A stretch of DNA of 64,000 nt from assembly GCA_016271365.2 (NCBI GenBank), contig CM028136.1, positions 466,548,001-466,612,000 on the forward strand. The letters are read 5' to 3'. The DNA comes from Neoceratodus forsteri. Taxonomy: Eukaryota > Chordata > Ceratodontiformes > Ceratodontidae. The first letter of the stretch is position 1. Every line of letters starts with the position of its first letter. The translations under genes were made by a program, and so were the position numbers. Below, piece after piece: positions 33,741 through 44,733 of the stretch. The notes under the pieces are model-generated. The model saw only the letters and a program-made list of their open reading frames with translations. It was not told where the DNA came from and searched no databases.

Positions 33741-34220
33741 CTTCTGAGAAATGTATAATGAGCTGTAGATCACACTCATTATTGTCTGCAATCACTGCAG
33801 CTAACAGTAGGGCACAAAAATTCACAGAAATTCCAAAGGGGAACATCACTCACTGTTACCACAGTGCCGCCTAGCAACAGAACACACTGGCACTATGCTT
33901 GCATGAATTGCGCCTGATCAGACTTCTGAAAAGCCACATGTAAACCAAGACTGCGCTCGTGGACCCAGCTCTGCCACCATGTATATTGTAAGGAGCTGCA
34001 ATCGGGTTCGCAGTCTTCGATACTGGGGCAACAAAAGATAGGCACATGTAAACATAGCAGTTCACAAGAGAGTCACTACTAGATGAGATGTGTGTGAAGT
34101 GAGTTGAGTGTGACACACACAACTGACTCAAACCAGTTATGATGCTGCATTGTCAACCAACTCCATGCACACAAAAAACAATATTGCTCCCTGCTCCACC
34201 ACCTACCCAAGCCCTTGACT
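33741..34220. other. Probable Harbinger 5' flank or terminus, unresolved
   Basis: ACATGTAAAC words at ~33,938 and ~34,047 resemble those near 13.25 kb. I could not define terminal inverted repeats or a TTA/TWA target duplication. No gene. Confidence 0.35.
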
Positions 34221-34485
34221 TTTGCCCAGCCCAGCTTAACTAGAGAGACCATTTACGGTAGCTGTGATTGTTAATTTTAAAAAGAGAAGTGAAGTGAACT
34301 AATACACAATCTCTCTGAGTGGGATTGTCTAATTTTATTTATATTTACACCTGCCCAGCCCCAGCTTAACTAGAAAGACCATTTACAGTAAAGATGATTG
34401 TTAATTTTAAAAAGAGAAGTGAAGTGATCTGAAGTACAATCTATCCGAGTGGGAATGTCTAGTTTTATTTATATTTAACAGTAAT
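34221..34485 (+). repeat. Tandem duplication, ~129-bp unit, two copies
   Basis: Both copies carry GCCCAGC, CCAGCTTAACTAGA, AGACCATTTAC, TGATTGTTAATTTTAAAAAG and GAGTGGGA, ending TTTTATTTATATTTA. Confidence 0.85.
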
Positions 34486-34632
34486 AGATTTAAAATGCAC
34501 TCTCGCCTGAGCCCAAACCTTTATCTTCCCTTCCCCTGTGGTCTGTGCTGCAGTTATTTTATTATGCTAATTGATGCTAATCAAAAGATAACGGTTACAG
34601 TTACTGTGTGGTTACTGAGAACTCAATTTGTC

Positions 34633-34685
<53 letters not shown>

Positions 34686-35589
34686 TGTCCTGGTAGCTGT
34701 TTGCCCCCACAAAACAAAATACACCAAAAAGGCAGCAGTAGGTAGCAGTAGTCAGTGCAATGAGTGCAGCAGGTACAGCACAGCACGTTATGTTACACTA
34801 CAACTTAAGTGCAATAAATACATTCCAATGGTCTCAAATCCAATATGCTATACATATATTATAGGGGTGCGGTTGCACCCCTATAGTTATGGTTGAATAG
34901 CCTGTTTAATGTTAAACTTCACTTTTTTCACCTTAATAATGTTTGCATTCTTTGATGACATAGCCCAACATTTGGCATGCACAGTCAGGCTGCCAGAATC
35001 TCAAGACATGGAAAGATTTGTGGCAGCATCTTGTGTGGTTTTCAAGATACAGAATGCCAGAAAACAGAAAAGAAACCACGTTTGGTTTCCCTATACTTAG
35101 CACTGAGACTTTTTTGCTCTCACCTACAGCCTAGACTGTGTGGAAATTTATTCATGAAATTTTCAGGATTGAAGGGGCCCATGCCAAGGGTGTGCCTTTG
35201 GAAGGTTTGGTGAAAAAATATTATTCTGTTTTAAAGTTATAGTGATTTTTGAGTTAACATTTTGGTGTAACTGGTAAAATAACCTCAGTTGAGATGGCTG
35301 CCATTTTCTTTTTACTGTTTAAACTTAGAAACAGTAAAAATACATACAAATTATGTAATTTCGAAAAAACAAACACCTGAACCTAGATAAACAGGACCTG
35401 TTTTGCTGGAATCTGGTGACTGTTTTTTTTAAAGCTGGCTGAAATACATTATCTGGGTACCCAAAATCCAGGGTGCCCAGCTTAGCCAGAGGAGCTGTTC
35501 ACTCATATTCTCTGTATGAGAACAGCAGGACTTTCTTGACCTCTGCAGCTGCAGCTAGAACTCATGCTGCGGGCTGCAGTGAGAGCAGT
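34486..35589. other. Unassigned, with (CA)n microsatellite
   Basis: A (CA)n run lies at ~34,637-34,683. The remainder has no recognised gene or family. Confidence 0.5.
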
Positions 35590-36250
35590 GAGTACAATTT
35601 CCCTTGTGTCTAGTGGCATCCCCACCCTCTGATTCCTACCTCTGTGGTTATTTAATCTTGCCCTGGTGTCTAGTGGCACCCCTACCCTCCGATTGCCACC
35701 CTCGTTGTTGATTTATGTTCCCTTGGAGTCTAGTGGCACCCCCCCCCACTCTCCGATCACTGACCCCATTATTGTTTATATTTTTCTTGGTGTCTAGTGG
35801 CACTTCCACCTTCTGATCACTGTCCTGTTATTGTTTGTATTGTTTCTGGTGTCTAGTGGCACCCCCCACCTTCTAATCACTGTCCCATTATTGTTTATAT
35901 TTTCCCTGGTGTCCAGTGGCAATCCTCACCCGCTGATTGTCATCCCCGTTATTGTTCATGTTTTTTCTGGTGTCTAGTGGCACCACCCACCCTCTGATCA
36001 CCATCCCTATTGTTGATTTATGTTTCCCTGGTGCCTAGGGGCACTCCCACCCTCCAGTTGCCATCCCTGTACTTATTTGCTCTTTTCCTGGTGTCTAGTA
36101 GCACCCTCAACCTCCGATTACAATCCCTGTTATTATTTGTATTTTTCCTGGTGTCTAGTGGCACCCCCACCTTCCAATTGCCATCGTCATTACTGCTTTT
36201 TATTTCCCTGGTGTCTAGTGGCACCCTCCACCCTCCAACCATCATCCATA
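35590..36250 (+). repeat. Minisatellite, ~62-bp unit, about 11 copies
   Basis: Core: TGGTGTCTAGTGGCACCCCC, ACCCTCCGATTGCCATCCC and TTATTGTTTATATTTTTCC. Copies vary by substitutions and small indels. Confidence 0.9.
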
Positions 36251-36475
36251 TACTGAAATAAAGAAAACAGTCCGCCGATTGTTTTTTCAAAACCTGCAAA
36301 AAGAAAATGGTCACTTGCCCATCTGACCCCCCCAACCCCACGTCCCACTCAGCAGTCACCCCCCACCCCACCCCACAAACTTACTCACCTGATCAGGTCA
36401 TGGTGAAGATCCACTCTATGATGGAAGACATGTTTTGCTACTGAAACTACCGGCTGCAATATAAGAAACTAAGGT

Positions 36476-36795
36476 AAGTGTAGTTTAATGTATTTCAATG
36501 GAGTTTTCAGCTTTAATGCATAACTTCACATTTTGCATATTTTGAGCCCAAATTTTCAACATGACCTTTCTGGGACCCCACCTTATGAACAGTGGTGGTA
36601 GAATTATGCAAATCTGGCCCAAAAGGCAATTTCGCGGTTGATTGGTGACATCACCTTTTGGGAAGGATTTGAACATTTTCACCACACTCGTTCATGAGGT
36701 GGGATCAGAAGAAGGCTATGTTAAAAAGTTGGGGTCAAAATATGAAAAAATGGCAAAGTTATGAGCATACATTGAAATTTTACTACGCTTGCTCA
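36476..36795. repeat. Foldback unit M (320 bp, ~150-bp arms)
   Basis: Arms pair almost to the centre: GTAGT, ATTTCAATG, ATGC, ATAACTT, CATATTTTGA, AACAT, CCCACCT, ATGAAC, GTGGTG, CAAATC and CCAAAAGG occur in order on one strand and inverted on the other. The loop is about 20 bp (TTTCGCGGTTGATTGG). Confidence 0.88.
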
Positions 36796-37362
36796 TAGCA
36801 GATCATGTGTGACGTTTGCTTATGGAATGGGGTGGGCATTATGGTTGACAACACCCAAGGAAGACAACACCACTGATTTGCCAAGACTCTGGAGACCCAA
36901 AATACTAATATTATTTCCTTTTGCTGCTTGGGGGGTCCACCAAGCTGGTTCAACAACAAAGTTGTTGAAGTCTGGCACAGCAACAGGATTTTGCTGACGG
37001 CGACCATGTCGCCTGGCAAATCTGTGGTACTTTTGTATTGTTTGCAGGGGGCTTTGCCTCCCCGCACCACTCAGATCTATATATATAATCTAACTCCAGT
37101 GGGGGGTCATGGGGCGAGCGGCCAAACTTTGATAGTAGAATCTGTTCATCGCTCCAACAACCTGTTCAACACTGCAGGTGTCGAATGGGTTGTGTCACTA
37201 TGGGGGATTCATTGTTACAGCATTGCTGTAACAACAGTATACCCTTGTGGGGTTGGGTGGGGTGTTAGGGTTGGAAACCCCAATGCCACATTTCCCTACT
37301 TTTGTGATGTTAAGTTACCCTGACTTGTGCATTAACACAGTTTTTGCAAAGAATGTATATAA

Positions 37363-37413
<51 letters not shown>

Positions 37414-37895
37414 ATAGGGGTGAGGTGATACACAGTGAAATAAAACTGTGTATTCTCACCACCATTGAATAAACGAGTGCTGATGTATGCACAGTGGCAT
37501 TCCCTTAGAAATATACAAACACTGCATACGTTAGACTGCTAATATAAAGTACTTGCAGACGTCAGCAAGCAGTACAGGTTCCTTGCCCAATACAAAACGT
37601 GTGGCCAATTAATTACACAATAATGAGATGCACCTTACTAGTAGCATGAGCTAGTATCCTGCATTTGTACTATCAGTTTCACTTCAGCATCTCGCACATC
37701 CGAGCAGCGGCATTGCATGTAAACCACACCGTTGAAAACATAAACCAGCATTGCAATGGTTTCCAAACTGTCAACGGCAAAAAACAATATGTCATTTCCG
37801 AAAACTGCGGAACAGCTGACGGAGAATAAATTATGTCTGAAACGGAAAAAATAAATTATCAATATTCCTGAAGAGGTCATCCTTAGCTGCACTCA
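36796..37895. other. Unassigned, with microsatellite and small hairpins
   Basis: A 21-bp hairpin TGTTACAGCATTGCTGTAACA lies near 37,213-37,235, an (AC)n(AT)n(AC)n microsatellite at ~37,361-37,412, and a 43-bp foldback at 37,418-37,460 (GGTGAG.TGATACACAGT and its inverse). No protein called. Confidence 0.55.
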
Positions 37896-39331
37896 ATTTG
37901 AACAAGATGCAGAGCCGCTACTAGACCCAAACGAGAAGACAGACGGCAATATTGACACCAAATATTCAGCTGAAGGCACTAGTAACAGTACTGCAATGGA
38001 CACCGAAGAAATTGAGCAGTTTATAAAAAGTACCAGAAACGAAAATACCACCCGCAAAACAAGTGCAGATGTAAATGCCTTACAGAAATTTATGAAGGAC
38101 ACCCTGCACATTGAGACACCCATTCAGCATGTACCTCCTCAAGACCTCAACAAAATACTGTGCCATTATTTCATCACTTCCAAACGGCAAGACGGTACAG
38201 ACTACGAGCCTCTAACACTCTGATCCAGATTCCAAAGCATTGAGAGGTATCTGAAGGATTACAACTACCCAGAATCTATTAGCAGTTCTAACACATTTTT
38301 AAAAACCAGAGAAGTATTACTATCCAAACAGAAGCTGCTGAAGGAGATAGGGAAAGACAATCGACTTCAAGCTGCAGACGAGTTAACAGATAACATAATT
38401 GACTAGCTTTATTCATGGAAACAACTGGGACATGATGGCCCTCAAGCCCTTCTAAACACTATGTGGCTTACTGTGACATTGTATTTTGGCATTAGAGGAA
38501 ATACAGAAACACGAAACCTAAAATGGGGAGATATCCAACTGAAAAAAGATGAACAGAACAATCAGTACTTAGAATATACAAAGGAGAGACAAACCAAAGC
38601 AAGAAGTGGTATTACTCCAAAAGACACCAGAGCAGTAAAACCTAGAGCATATGAAACAAAAGACAGTAACAAATGCCCTGTATTAAACTACAAACTGTAC
38701 CGTCACAAACGACCAGAGAAAGCAAACCACCCGGATGCACCTTTTTTTTTAGCTATAAATTATACACCGACAGCACAATATCCTACTGGTTGGTACAAAA
38801 ATCAACCACTTGGTATAAATTCACTGAGCAAAATAGTCAAAAATATGGTCGACAATGCAAAAATCTCCACTGACAAACAGCTCACGAATCATTCTATCCG
38901 CAAGCATTTAGTACAAAAACTTATAGATTCCAATGTCTCCCCCAATGATATTATCCAAGTTTCTGGGCACAAGAAATTACAGTCTCTGAATGATTATTCA
39001 AAACTGAATGAGGAGAAACATCAACAGATTTCCCACATACTAAGCTCATCAGATACTGATCCTGGAACCTCGAAAAGTTGTACTTCTGCAGAACCTGGAA
39101 AAGTATGCAGTACAAGCTGGCCAGACATAATGTCTGTATGCTTTAACAACCCTACCATTAATGCTACAAATATCACCTTCAATATTGTGCAAGGTAGGAT
39201 AAACTGCACATTTGGCACACTATAAATAAACTGTTGAAATACAGCATGACCCATTTGTAACACTTCTGCTTTCTTCCCACAGGTCACAAGTATGAGAGCC
39301 ACTGCAGAAAAAGAGTCAGAGTAATCGAGTG
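37896..39331 (+). pseudogene. Crypton-type tyrosine recombinase with a 3' intron
   Basis: One frame, broken only by TGA at 38,221-38,223 and TAG near 38,404, runs from DAEPLLDPNEKTDG through an N-terminal core-binding domain (FIKSTRNENTTRKTSADV, LNKILCHYFIT) to a catalytic domain. That domain has GIRGNTETRNL (catalytic Arg), TNHSIRKHLVQ (HxxR), QVSGHK (His) and LNDYSKLN (nucleophile Tyr), the R-HxxR-H-Y set of tyrosine recombinases, with the wording of the KIAA1958/ZMYM2-like Crypton group. A GT-AG intron at 39,194-39,282 (89 bp) joins QG to HKYESHCRKRVRVIE before a stop near 39,331, in phase. Cryptons move by site-specific recombination and lack terminal inverted repeats. Confidence 0.88.
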
Positions 39332-39690
39332 ACACAGATTCCGATTAAAGTAGCTGCTGAGCGATTGCTGCGACCGATATGACATGTTTTCTTCAGTCAC
39401 CTAAACAGAAGCACCTTTCAAAAGTATCCGAGAAGTGCAGCAAAGTAGAAATGATGCATCATTATATTGTAACACAATCCGGTACACGAACCTGGACAAA
39501 AGTATACAAAAGCAGTACATACCATGTTATGTGAATAAAGAAAATGTTCTGCGCCCAAAACATGTAACAAATTTTTGTCCAACACTGCAAAAGAAGGAAT
39601 AAACTTTCCATAGCGACCCACGTCCAGCAAACTTGTACGCACATACTACCTTGCTAACTCACGTAGCAACATATTCCCGCCCACGCATAC
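39332..39690. other. Flank of the Crypton, nothing recognised
   Basis: No coding or repeat signal beyond short AT-rich words. Confidence 0.45.
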
Positions 39691-39697
39691 AGCACAA

Positions 39698-39899
39698 CCA
39701 ATCACAGCACACATTACGTAGCAACAACCAATCATTACACAGCACACAAATACCCATTCATACACCAATTCCATAAGTAGTAACCAATCGAATCTCAGTA
39801 TGCCACATTTAAACCAATAGAACAGGACTCGGAAAAACAGCCAACCACTGCACAGAGCACACAACATGACCAATCAACCGCCACACCAGAACTACCAAT
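39698..39899. promoter_or_regulatory. Cluster of seven CCAAT boxes
   Basis: CCAAT occurs at 39698, 39728, 39765, 39784, 39814, 39870 and 39895, all on the plus strand, five of them as CCAATC/CCAATA in an ACCAAT context. Several are joined by CAGCACACA words, so the cluster may derive from a decayed ~30-bp tandem repeat. NF-Y binding and promoter function are inferences. Confidence 0.4.
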
Positions 39900-39977
39900 G
39901 AGCACAGCAAAGCACACAACACACAGCAACAGAAACGAAGAACTGCACCAGAAAATCACTGCAACTGCAGCATTTCT

Positions 39978-40195
39978 CACCCTTTTATTTCACTGTTTAT
40001 CACCTCACCACTACTGTATAAATTGCATACATGATGATCAGGAGTGTGATATGGAAAAATATTCCCACTCCTGCATCGTGAGGCATTGATATCTCACTCT
40101 GCAGGAGTGAGGATATTTTCCATATCACACTTCTGATCATCATGTATCCCCTGTTTATGCAATGGGGGTGAGGATAAAAAAGTGTCAAATAACAG
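39978..40195. repeat. Foldback unit G
   Basis: Arms share TTTAT, TCACC, ATTGCATA, ATACATGATGATCAG, AGTGTGATATGGAAAA, ATAT, CACTCCTGCA. The centre is TCGTGAGGCATTGATATCTC. Its outer sequence (CCCATTGCATAAAC) recurs inverted at ~40,843-40,860 near unit H. Confidence 0.88.
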
Positions 40196-40210
40196 CAGTA
40201 TTTTTGGCTG

Positions 40211-40393
40211 GTTAGATCTACAGTAAGAATATCGCATTTATCCTCACTGTAGGTCATTTATCCTCACTGTAGCTAATAACCAGGCACTATCTGCACTTCA
40301 GCACAACTGCTCACAAAGGCTTTGATTGGTGGGAGCTGGCAGCATGAGCAGCACAATCAGAATGCACCTGCTCACTTGCATTCCAGCTCCCAC
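40211..40393. repeat. Two small foldbacks
   Basis: 40,211-40,284 pairs GGTTAGATCTACAGT with ACTGTAGCTAATAACC and contains CATTTATCCTCACTGTAG twice. 40,331-40,393 pairs GTGGGAGCTGG...GAGCAG with CTGCTC...CCAGCTCCCAC. Confidence 0.75.
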
Positions 40394-40881
40394 TGGCAGT
40401 TTCATTTCTCTCCAGCAGCACACAGAACAGTTTCATTTTCTCCCCTGTTCTCTTTCACTGTAACTCATTAAAAAAAATAAACTTTCAGCTTCACACAATG
40501 TTAATTACCATTTCTCTTAAGATTCCAAAATACCAGACAAAACACAATCAATTTTTTTCATTGTCTGCCCCACCCCACACTCTTTCACTTCAAATATTGA
40601 AAAAAACTTTTAGCTTCAAACAAAACATTAACTTCCTTCAAACCCCAGCACACAAAAAAGCAACCAGCTCTCTCTTTTTTACTTTTACCACTCTCTCCAG
40701 CAGCACAACGGCACAGCATCCTGATGCAAAAGTTGAGTTTTGTGGAACACAATGCTCAGTCATCTGGAAACAAAAATAAATAAATAAAAACATACCTATT
40801 TTAAAAATAAAAATGAAAATTACACTGATAAAAAAACTTGGCCCATTGCATAAACGGAATATACAATTCCCCCACTGAAAA
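40394..40881. other. AT-rich spacer between foldbacks
   Basis: T/A-rich with repeated TTTCATTT and CTTTCACT words; no gene supported. Confidence 0.5.
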
Positions 40882-40959
40882 TATCTCAGATATTTTCCCT
40901 TGAGCAGTTTGACCTATGGTATCACTCACTCGTGATGTCAAAGGTCAAACTGCACTGGG

Positions 40960-40993
<34 letters not shown>

Positions 40994-41090
40994 GCAGGGA
41001 TATCTGACCCAGTTTTTGTATCCAACCAGGTAGCAGGCTGTAATCCAAAATCTGGCCTGTTCAGATAACTTTTCAAAAACTGGGTCAGAG
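40882..41090. repeat. Foldback units H and I around an (AT)n run
   Basis: H (~40,882-40,968): ATATTTTCCC and CAGTTTGACCT with their inverses around CACTCACTCGTGATGTC. An (AT)n run follows at ~40,963-40,991. I (~41,005-41,090): exact 14-bp arms TGACCCAGTTTTTG/CAAAAACTGGGTCA. Confidence 0.8.
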
Positions 41091-41149
41091 TGTCTACTTT
41101 TAGTGACATTTCACCAACGTTGCACACACTACTGCAGCTGTCTTTAAAA

Positions 41150-41930
41150 TGTAAAAACTGCAGAAAAACTGCCACAACTGATTTGCAGAGAGAAACCTGT
41201 AGTGTAAAAATGCAGACCAACTGTTACCTCTGCTCTTCTGGTTCTGCTCCTTCTGAAGAATCCACAATAGCAGAGTGGGAAATGCTGCAGCTTTAAACAT
41301 TTAAAGTTTAAATTGTAAACATTCAATTTTATTTGCTACCTCTGCTCTCCTCGTTCTGCCACTGCTGCCACAATTGCTTTGCTTATAGAGACATGCAGGT
41401 AAAAACGCTGACCGACTGTTACCGCTGCTGTCCTCGTTCAGCTCATTCTGAAAAATCCACAATATCAGAGATGAGAATGCTGCAGATTTAAACATTTAAA
41501 GTTTGTCACCTCTGCTCTCCTTGTTCTGCCACAACTGACTTGCAGAGAGAGACCTGCAGGGTAAAAATGCTGACTGACTGTTACCTCTGCTCTCCTCATT
41601 CTGAAGAATCCACAATAGCAGAGCAAGGAACACTGCGGCTTTAAACATTGAAACATTCAATTTTATTTGTTACCCCTGCTCTCCTCATTCTGCTCGCATT
41701 GAAAAAACTCCTTGCCACTGCAGCCAATACTGCTGAAACACCACTAAGTTGAAGAGAGAGAGAGAGACCAAGAGGGGAAAACACTGACCGCCACTCAAAG
41801 AAGCAACAATATCAGAATGGAGAACACTGTGGCTTTAAACAGTTAATTTTATTTGTTGACTCTGCTATCCTGAGCACCTGAGCACTGCAGCCCATAACGC
41901 TGAACCAGCTGTTACCTCTATGCCTTCCTT
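41150..41930. repeat. Degenerate tandem repeat, ~180-bp unit, 4-5 copies
   Basis: Each copy carries TTATTTGYTACCTCTGCTC, CTCCTCRTTCTG, TGCAGAGAGAGACCTGCAG, GTAAAAATGC and TCCACAATAKCAGAG, ending GCTTTAAACATT. Copies start near 41,160, 41,330, 41,505, 41,665 and 41,845. Confidence 0.75.
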
Positions 41931-42003
41931 TTCCCCTTGCCACTCCTTTCTTTTTTAAAACAATTTTTATTTTAGATAAGCAAGTAAAAACAGCAATGTC
42001 TAT

Positions 42004-42319
42004 TACACAAATACAACCAATTCCAAAAGACATAGTTATTCCAACTACTCATAAATTCAGCTATTATACAATATGTTTTAAAATCCCATTATCTTCTTCC
42101 TAGCATATTTCATATATAGTTAATCACAACCACAAATTTTCAAACTATATTTTTGACCATTTACAAAAATACAACCGATTCCAAAAGGCATAGTTATTCC
42201 AACTACTCATAAATTCAGCCAGTATACAATATGTTTTAAAATCCCATTATCTTCTTCCTAGCATATTTCATATATAGTTCATCACAACCACAAATTTTCA
42301 AACTATATTTTTGACCATT
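42004..42319 (-). repeat. 158-bp tandem duplication in the L1 3' UTR
   Basis: Copies ~42,004-42,161 and ~42,162-42,319 are nearly identical, e.g. AGTTATTCCAACTACTCATA, ATCCCATTATCTTCTTCCTA and AAACTATATTTTTGACCAT. The 158-bp offset is constant along the unit. Confidence 0.88.
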
Positions 42320-42416
42320 ATATTCAAGCTACACTCCTAACGTTCTTCTATATAACCTATGGCTATATGAATTCCTAGATTTTTCACCAAGGTCCTATTA
42401 TTTATTGTAAATTCAT

Positions 42417-43690
42417 TTAAAATCTCCCTTCTTCAATGGCTTTTTGTATAAGTTGCCATTTTTCCCTATATTTGATTATTTGTTTTATCGTATAGTAACA
42501 TTCTCTTTCTAAGTTTGTGGTTTCTAGAAATAAATTTCTCCACAATTGAATCGTAGGGATTTCTGGATATTTCCACATTCTGGTAATGCATCTCTTAACG
42601 GTCATAAAGGCTATATGTAAAACTTCTCCTCTGTTTTCTGGTATAGACTGAGAGAATGTAATATTTAATAAACATAATTCTGGTTTAAACATCAAGTTTA
42701 TACCCAATGCTCCGTTCAATATTTTAATAATCTGTTTCCAAAATTTGTGTATATATGGGCATAAAGCTAAAACGTGCTGCATTAGCCAGTTCCCCACAGC
42801 CTCAATCACATGTCGAAGGAATAGTGGCCCTAAATTTATTTAATGTATAAGAAGAGTAACAAATCCTTTGAATCGTATAGAATTGTATCTGATTTAGTCT
42901 ATTATTTCGACAACTATTCCAAGTCGTACACACTTTTCTCCATTGTGGGGTTGAAATGCTAATATTCAAATCCTTCTCCCATTTTGTTTCTAGAGACAGG
43001 GAAGTCTGCTTGTTTATTCATGACTAATGAATATAGTTTTAAAATTAACTTTTTCCTATTATTAGGCAAGATCAGTGTTTCCAAGATCTCATTATCTAAC
43101 CTCAATTTCCCTTTCCTGTATAAATCTGTAAGTACAGATCTAATTTGTAAATAAGTGTAAAACATATTTTTGTGAATTCCATACTCTTCCTGAATTTGTT
43201 GAAAAGATTTCAAACCTGTATTGGTATACACATCTCCAGTATTTATTATTCCCTTATCTTTCCATTTTTTTAGTACACGACTATTAAAATAAGGATGGAG
43301 GTTATTTTGATATAATGGAGAAGTTTTATTTAACTTGTTTTTCCTTCCTAGTATATGCATAACTTGATTCCAAATTTTTAGTGTATGTCTAAAAAATATG
43401 TTGTTATGTTGCTTAATTTGATTCTCGCTAATTTTTATAGATAATAGGTGTAGACGATTTACTGGAGGAGGATTCTGAAATTCATAATATGCCCAGGGAA
43501 GGATTTCTATATCCCAGAGCTCTTTAAGATGTTCTATCACTGTTGCCCAATGATAGTATTGCGGATTAGGGAGTTTAAGGCCTAATTGCGAATAATGTAG
43601 CATTAACTTTTGTTTTTTTGAGTCTTGGTCTTCCTTTCCTTTCTTTCATAGGAACTTGGTAATTATATGATCAATTAAAAAAAAAATATC
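42417..43690 (-). pseudogene. L1 ORF2, C-terminal third (of the interrupted minus-strand L1)
   Basis: On the minus strand the first codons after the junction read PQDIFFLIDHIITKFL, then LMLHYSQLGLKLPNPQYYHWA, the post-RT region of L1 ORF2. Further on are NPPPVNRLHLL, LGRKNKLNKTSPLY and YTYLQIRSVL. A second frame (42,809-42,417) gives HVLALCPYIHKFWKQI and the C-terminal cysteine-region surroundings. It is the direct continuation of the RT block that stops at 50,011. Confidence 0.87.
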
Positions 43691-43865
43691 CTGGGGTAAA
43701 TGAGCACATGATGCAGGATGCTGGAAAGCAGCTTCTTACTCCAGCTCCGACCACCCGTCCCCAAATTTGTATTAAAATAATGTGATTTTCCACCTGCAGT
43801 GCTCAAGTTTCAAGTTACCTGTGCAGCCAAGTGGTAAACTACTTCTGATAAGGAATCTGAGCTGA

Positions 43866-44733
43866 ATGGATACCAAAATGAGAAAAGCCCCTCCAAAACA
43901 CACTCCGCTGCAAACGCCGGAGAAGGCCGCCAAGAAAACCAGGGCCTCCTCCACTGCGGATACCAATACCTCACTGACTGCTGTGCAGGATCAAGAACCC
44001 CTGACAGTGGCAAGATTCCTGGTGGAGTTTAAGCCTTTTAGAGAGTAGCTCCATTCAGCTACAGCCGAATTAAAAGTGGTCTCTCTAGCGTTGGAGGATA
44101 TCACAACCAGAACCACTGATAATGAGGCAAGGCTTTTTTCACTGGAGAAGAGGGTATCTAAGATGGAGCCAGATCTCATAGCAATGTGACAGAAGATTCT
44201 CAAATTGGAGGGCAAAGTGGAAGATTTGGAGGGCCGCAGTCACCACAATAATGTTATACTGATAGGCCTTCCAGAGAAGGAAGAAGGATCGGATCCCATC
44301 ATCTTTGCTCAAAAATTCACGGAGAAAATTGCAGGTCCGTCGCCCTTCGGGCCTAAATATGCAATAGGGAGAGCACACAGAGCCCTTTGTCCAATGCTCT
44401 TGCAAGGTGTCCCCCCCACAGACTTTTGTCTGTAGGTTTCTGAATTACCAGGAACGTCAACATTTCCTGGCCAAAGTTAAGGAGCTCCAGGAGATAATTT
44501 GGGAGGGTACTAAACTTCGAGTGGCACAAGACCCCCCTGTTTCAATCAGGCAAAAGAGAGCTTTGTTCCATCACTTAGTAACAAAGCTTATTGCTGTGGG
44601 GATCAGATTTAGTATGGGGTACCCCGCACATTTCAAGGTCCTCATCTTGGGCTTGTGGGCCAACTACAAAGATGTAGACTCTGTGGCTGTAGGTTTAAAG
44701 GCAGCCTTTCCTGACTTGTTTAAAGCAACCTGA
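43866..44733 (+). pseudogene. L1 ORF1 of the nested plus-strand element
   Basis: Starts MDTKMRKAPPKHTPLQTPEK, a basic N-terminus. A coiled coil follows (LSLEKRVSKME-like segment), interrupted by stops at ~44,046 and ~44,188. The RRM part reads GRSHHNNVILIGLPEKEEG, YAIGRAHRALCP and, after a frameshift near 44,430, CRFLNYQERQHFLAKVKEL. The C-terminal domain reads VSIRQKRALFHHLVTKLI and YPAHFKVLILG. This is the same architecture as the ORF1 at 2,571-3,467 but a different subfamily. Three lesions show decay. Confidence 0.88.
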
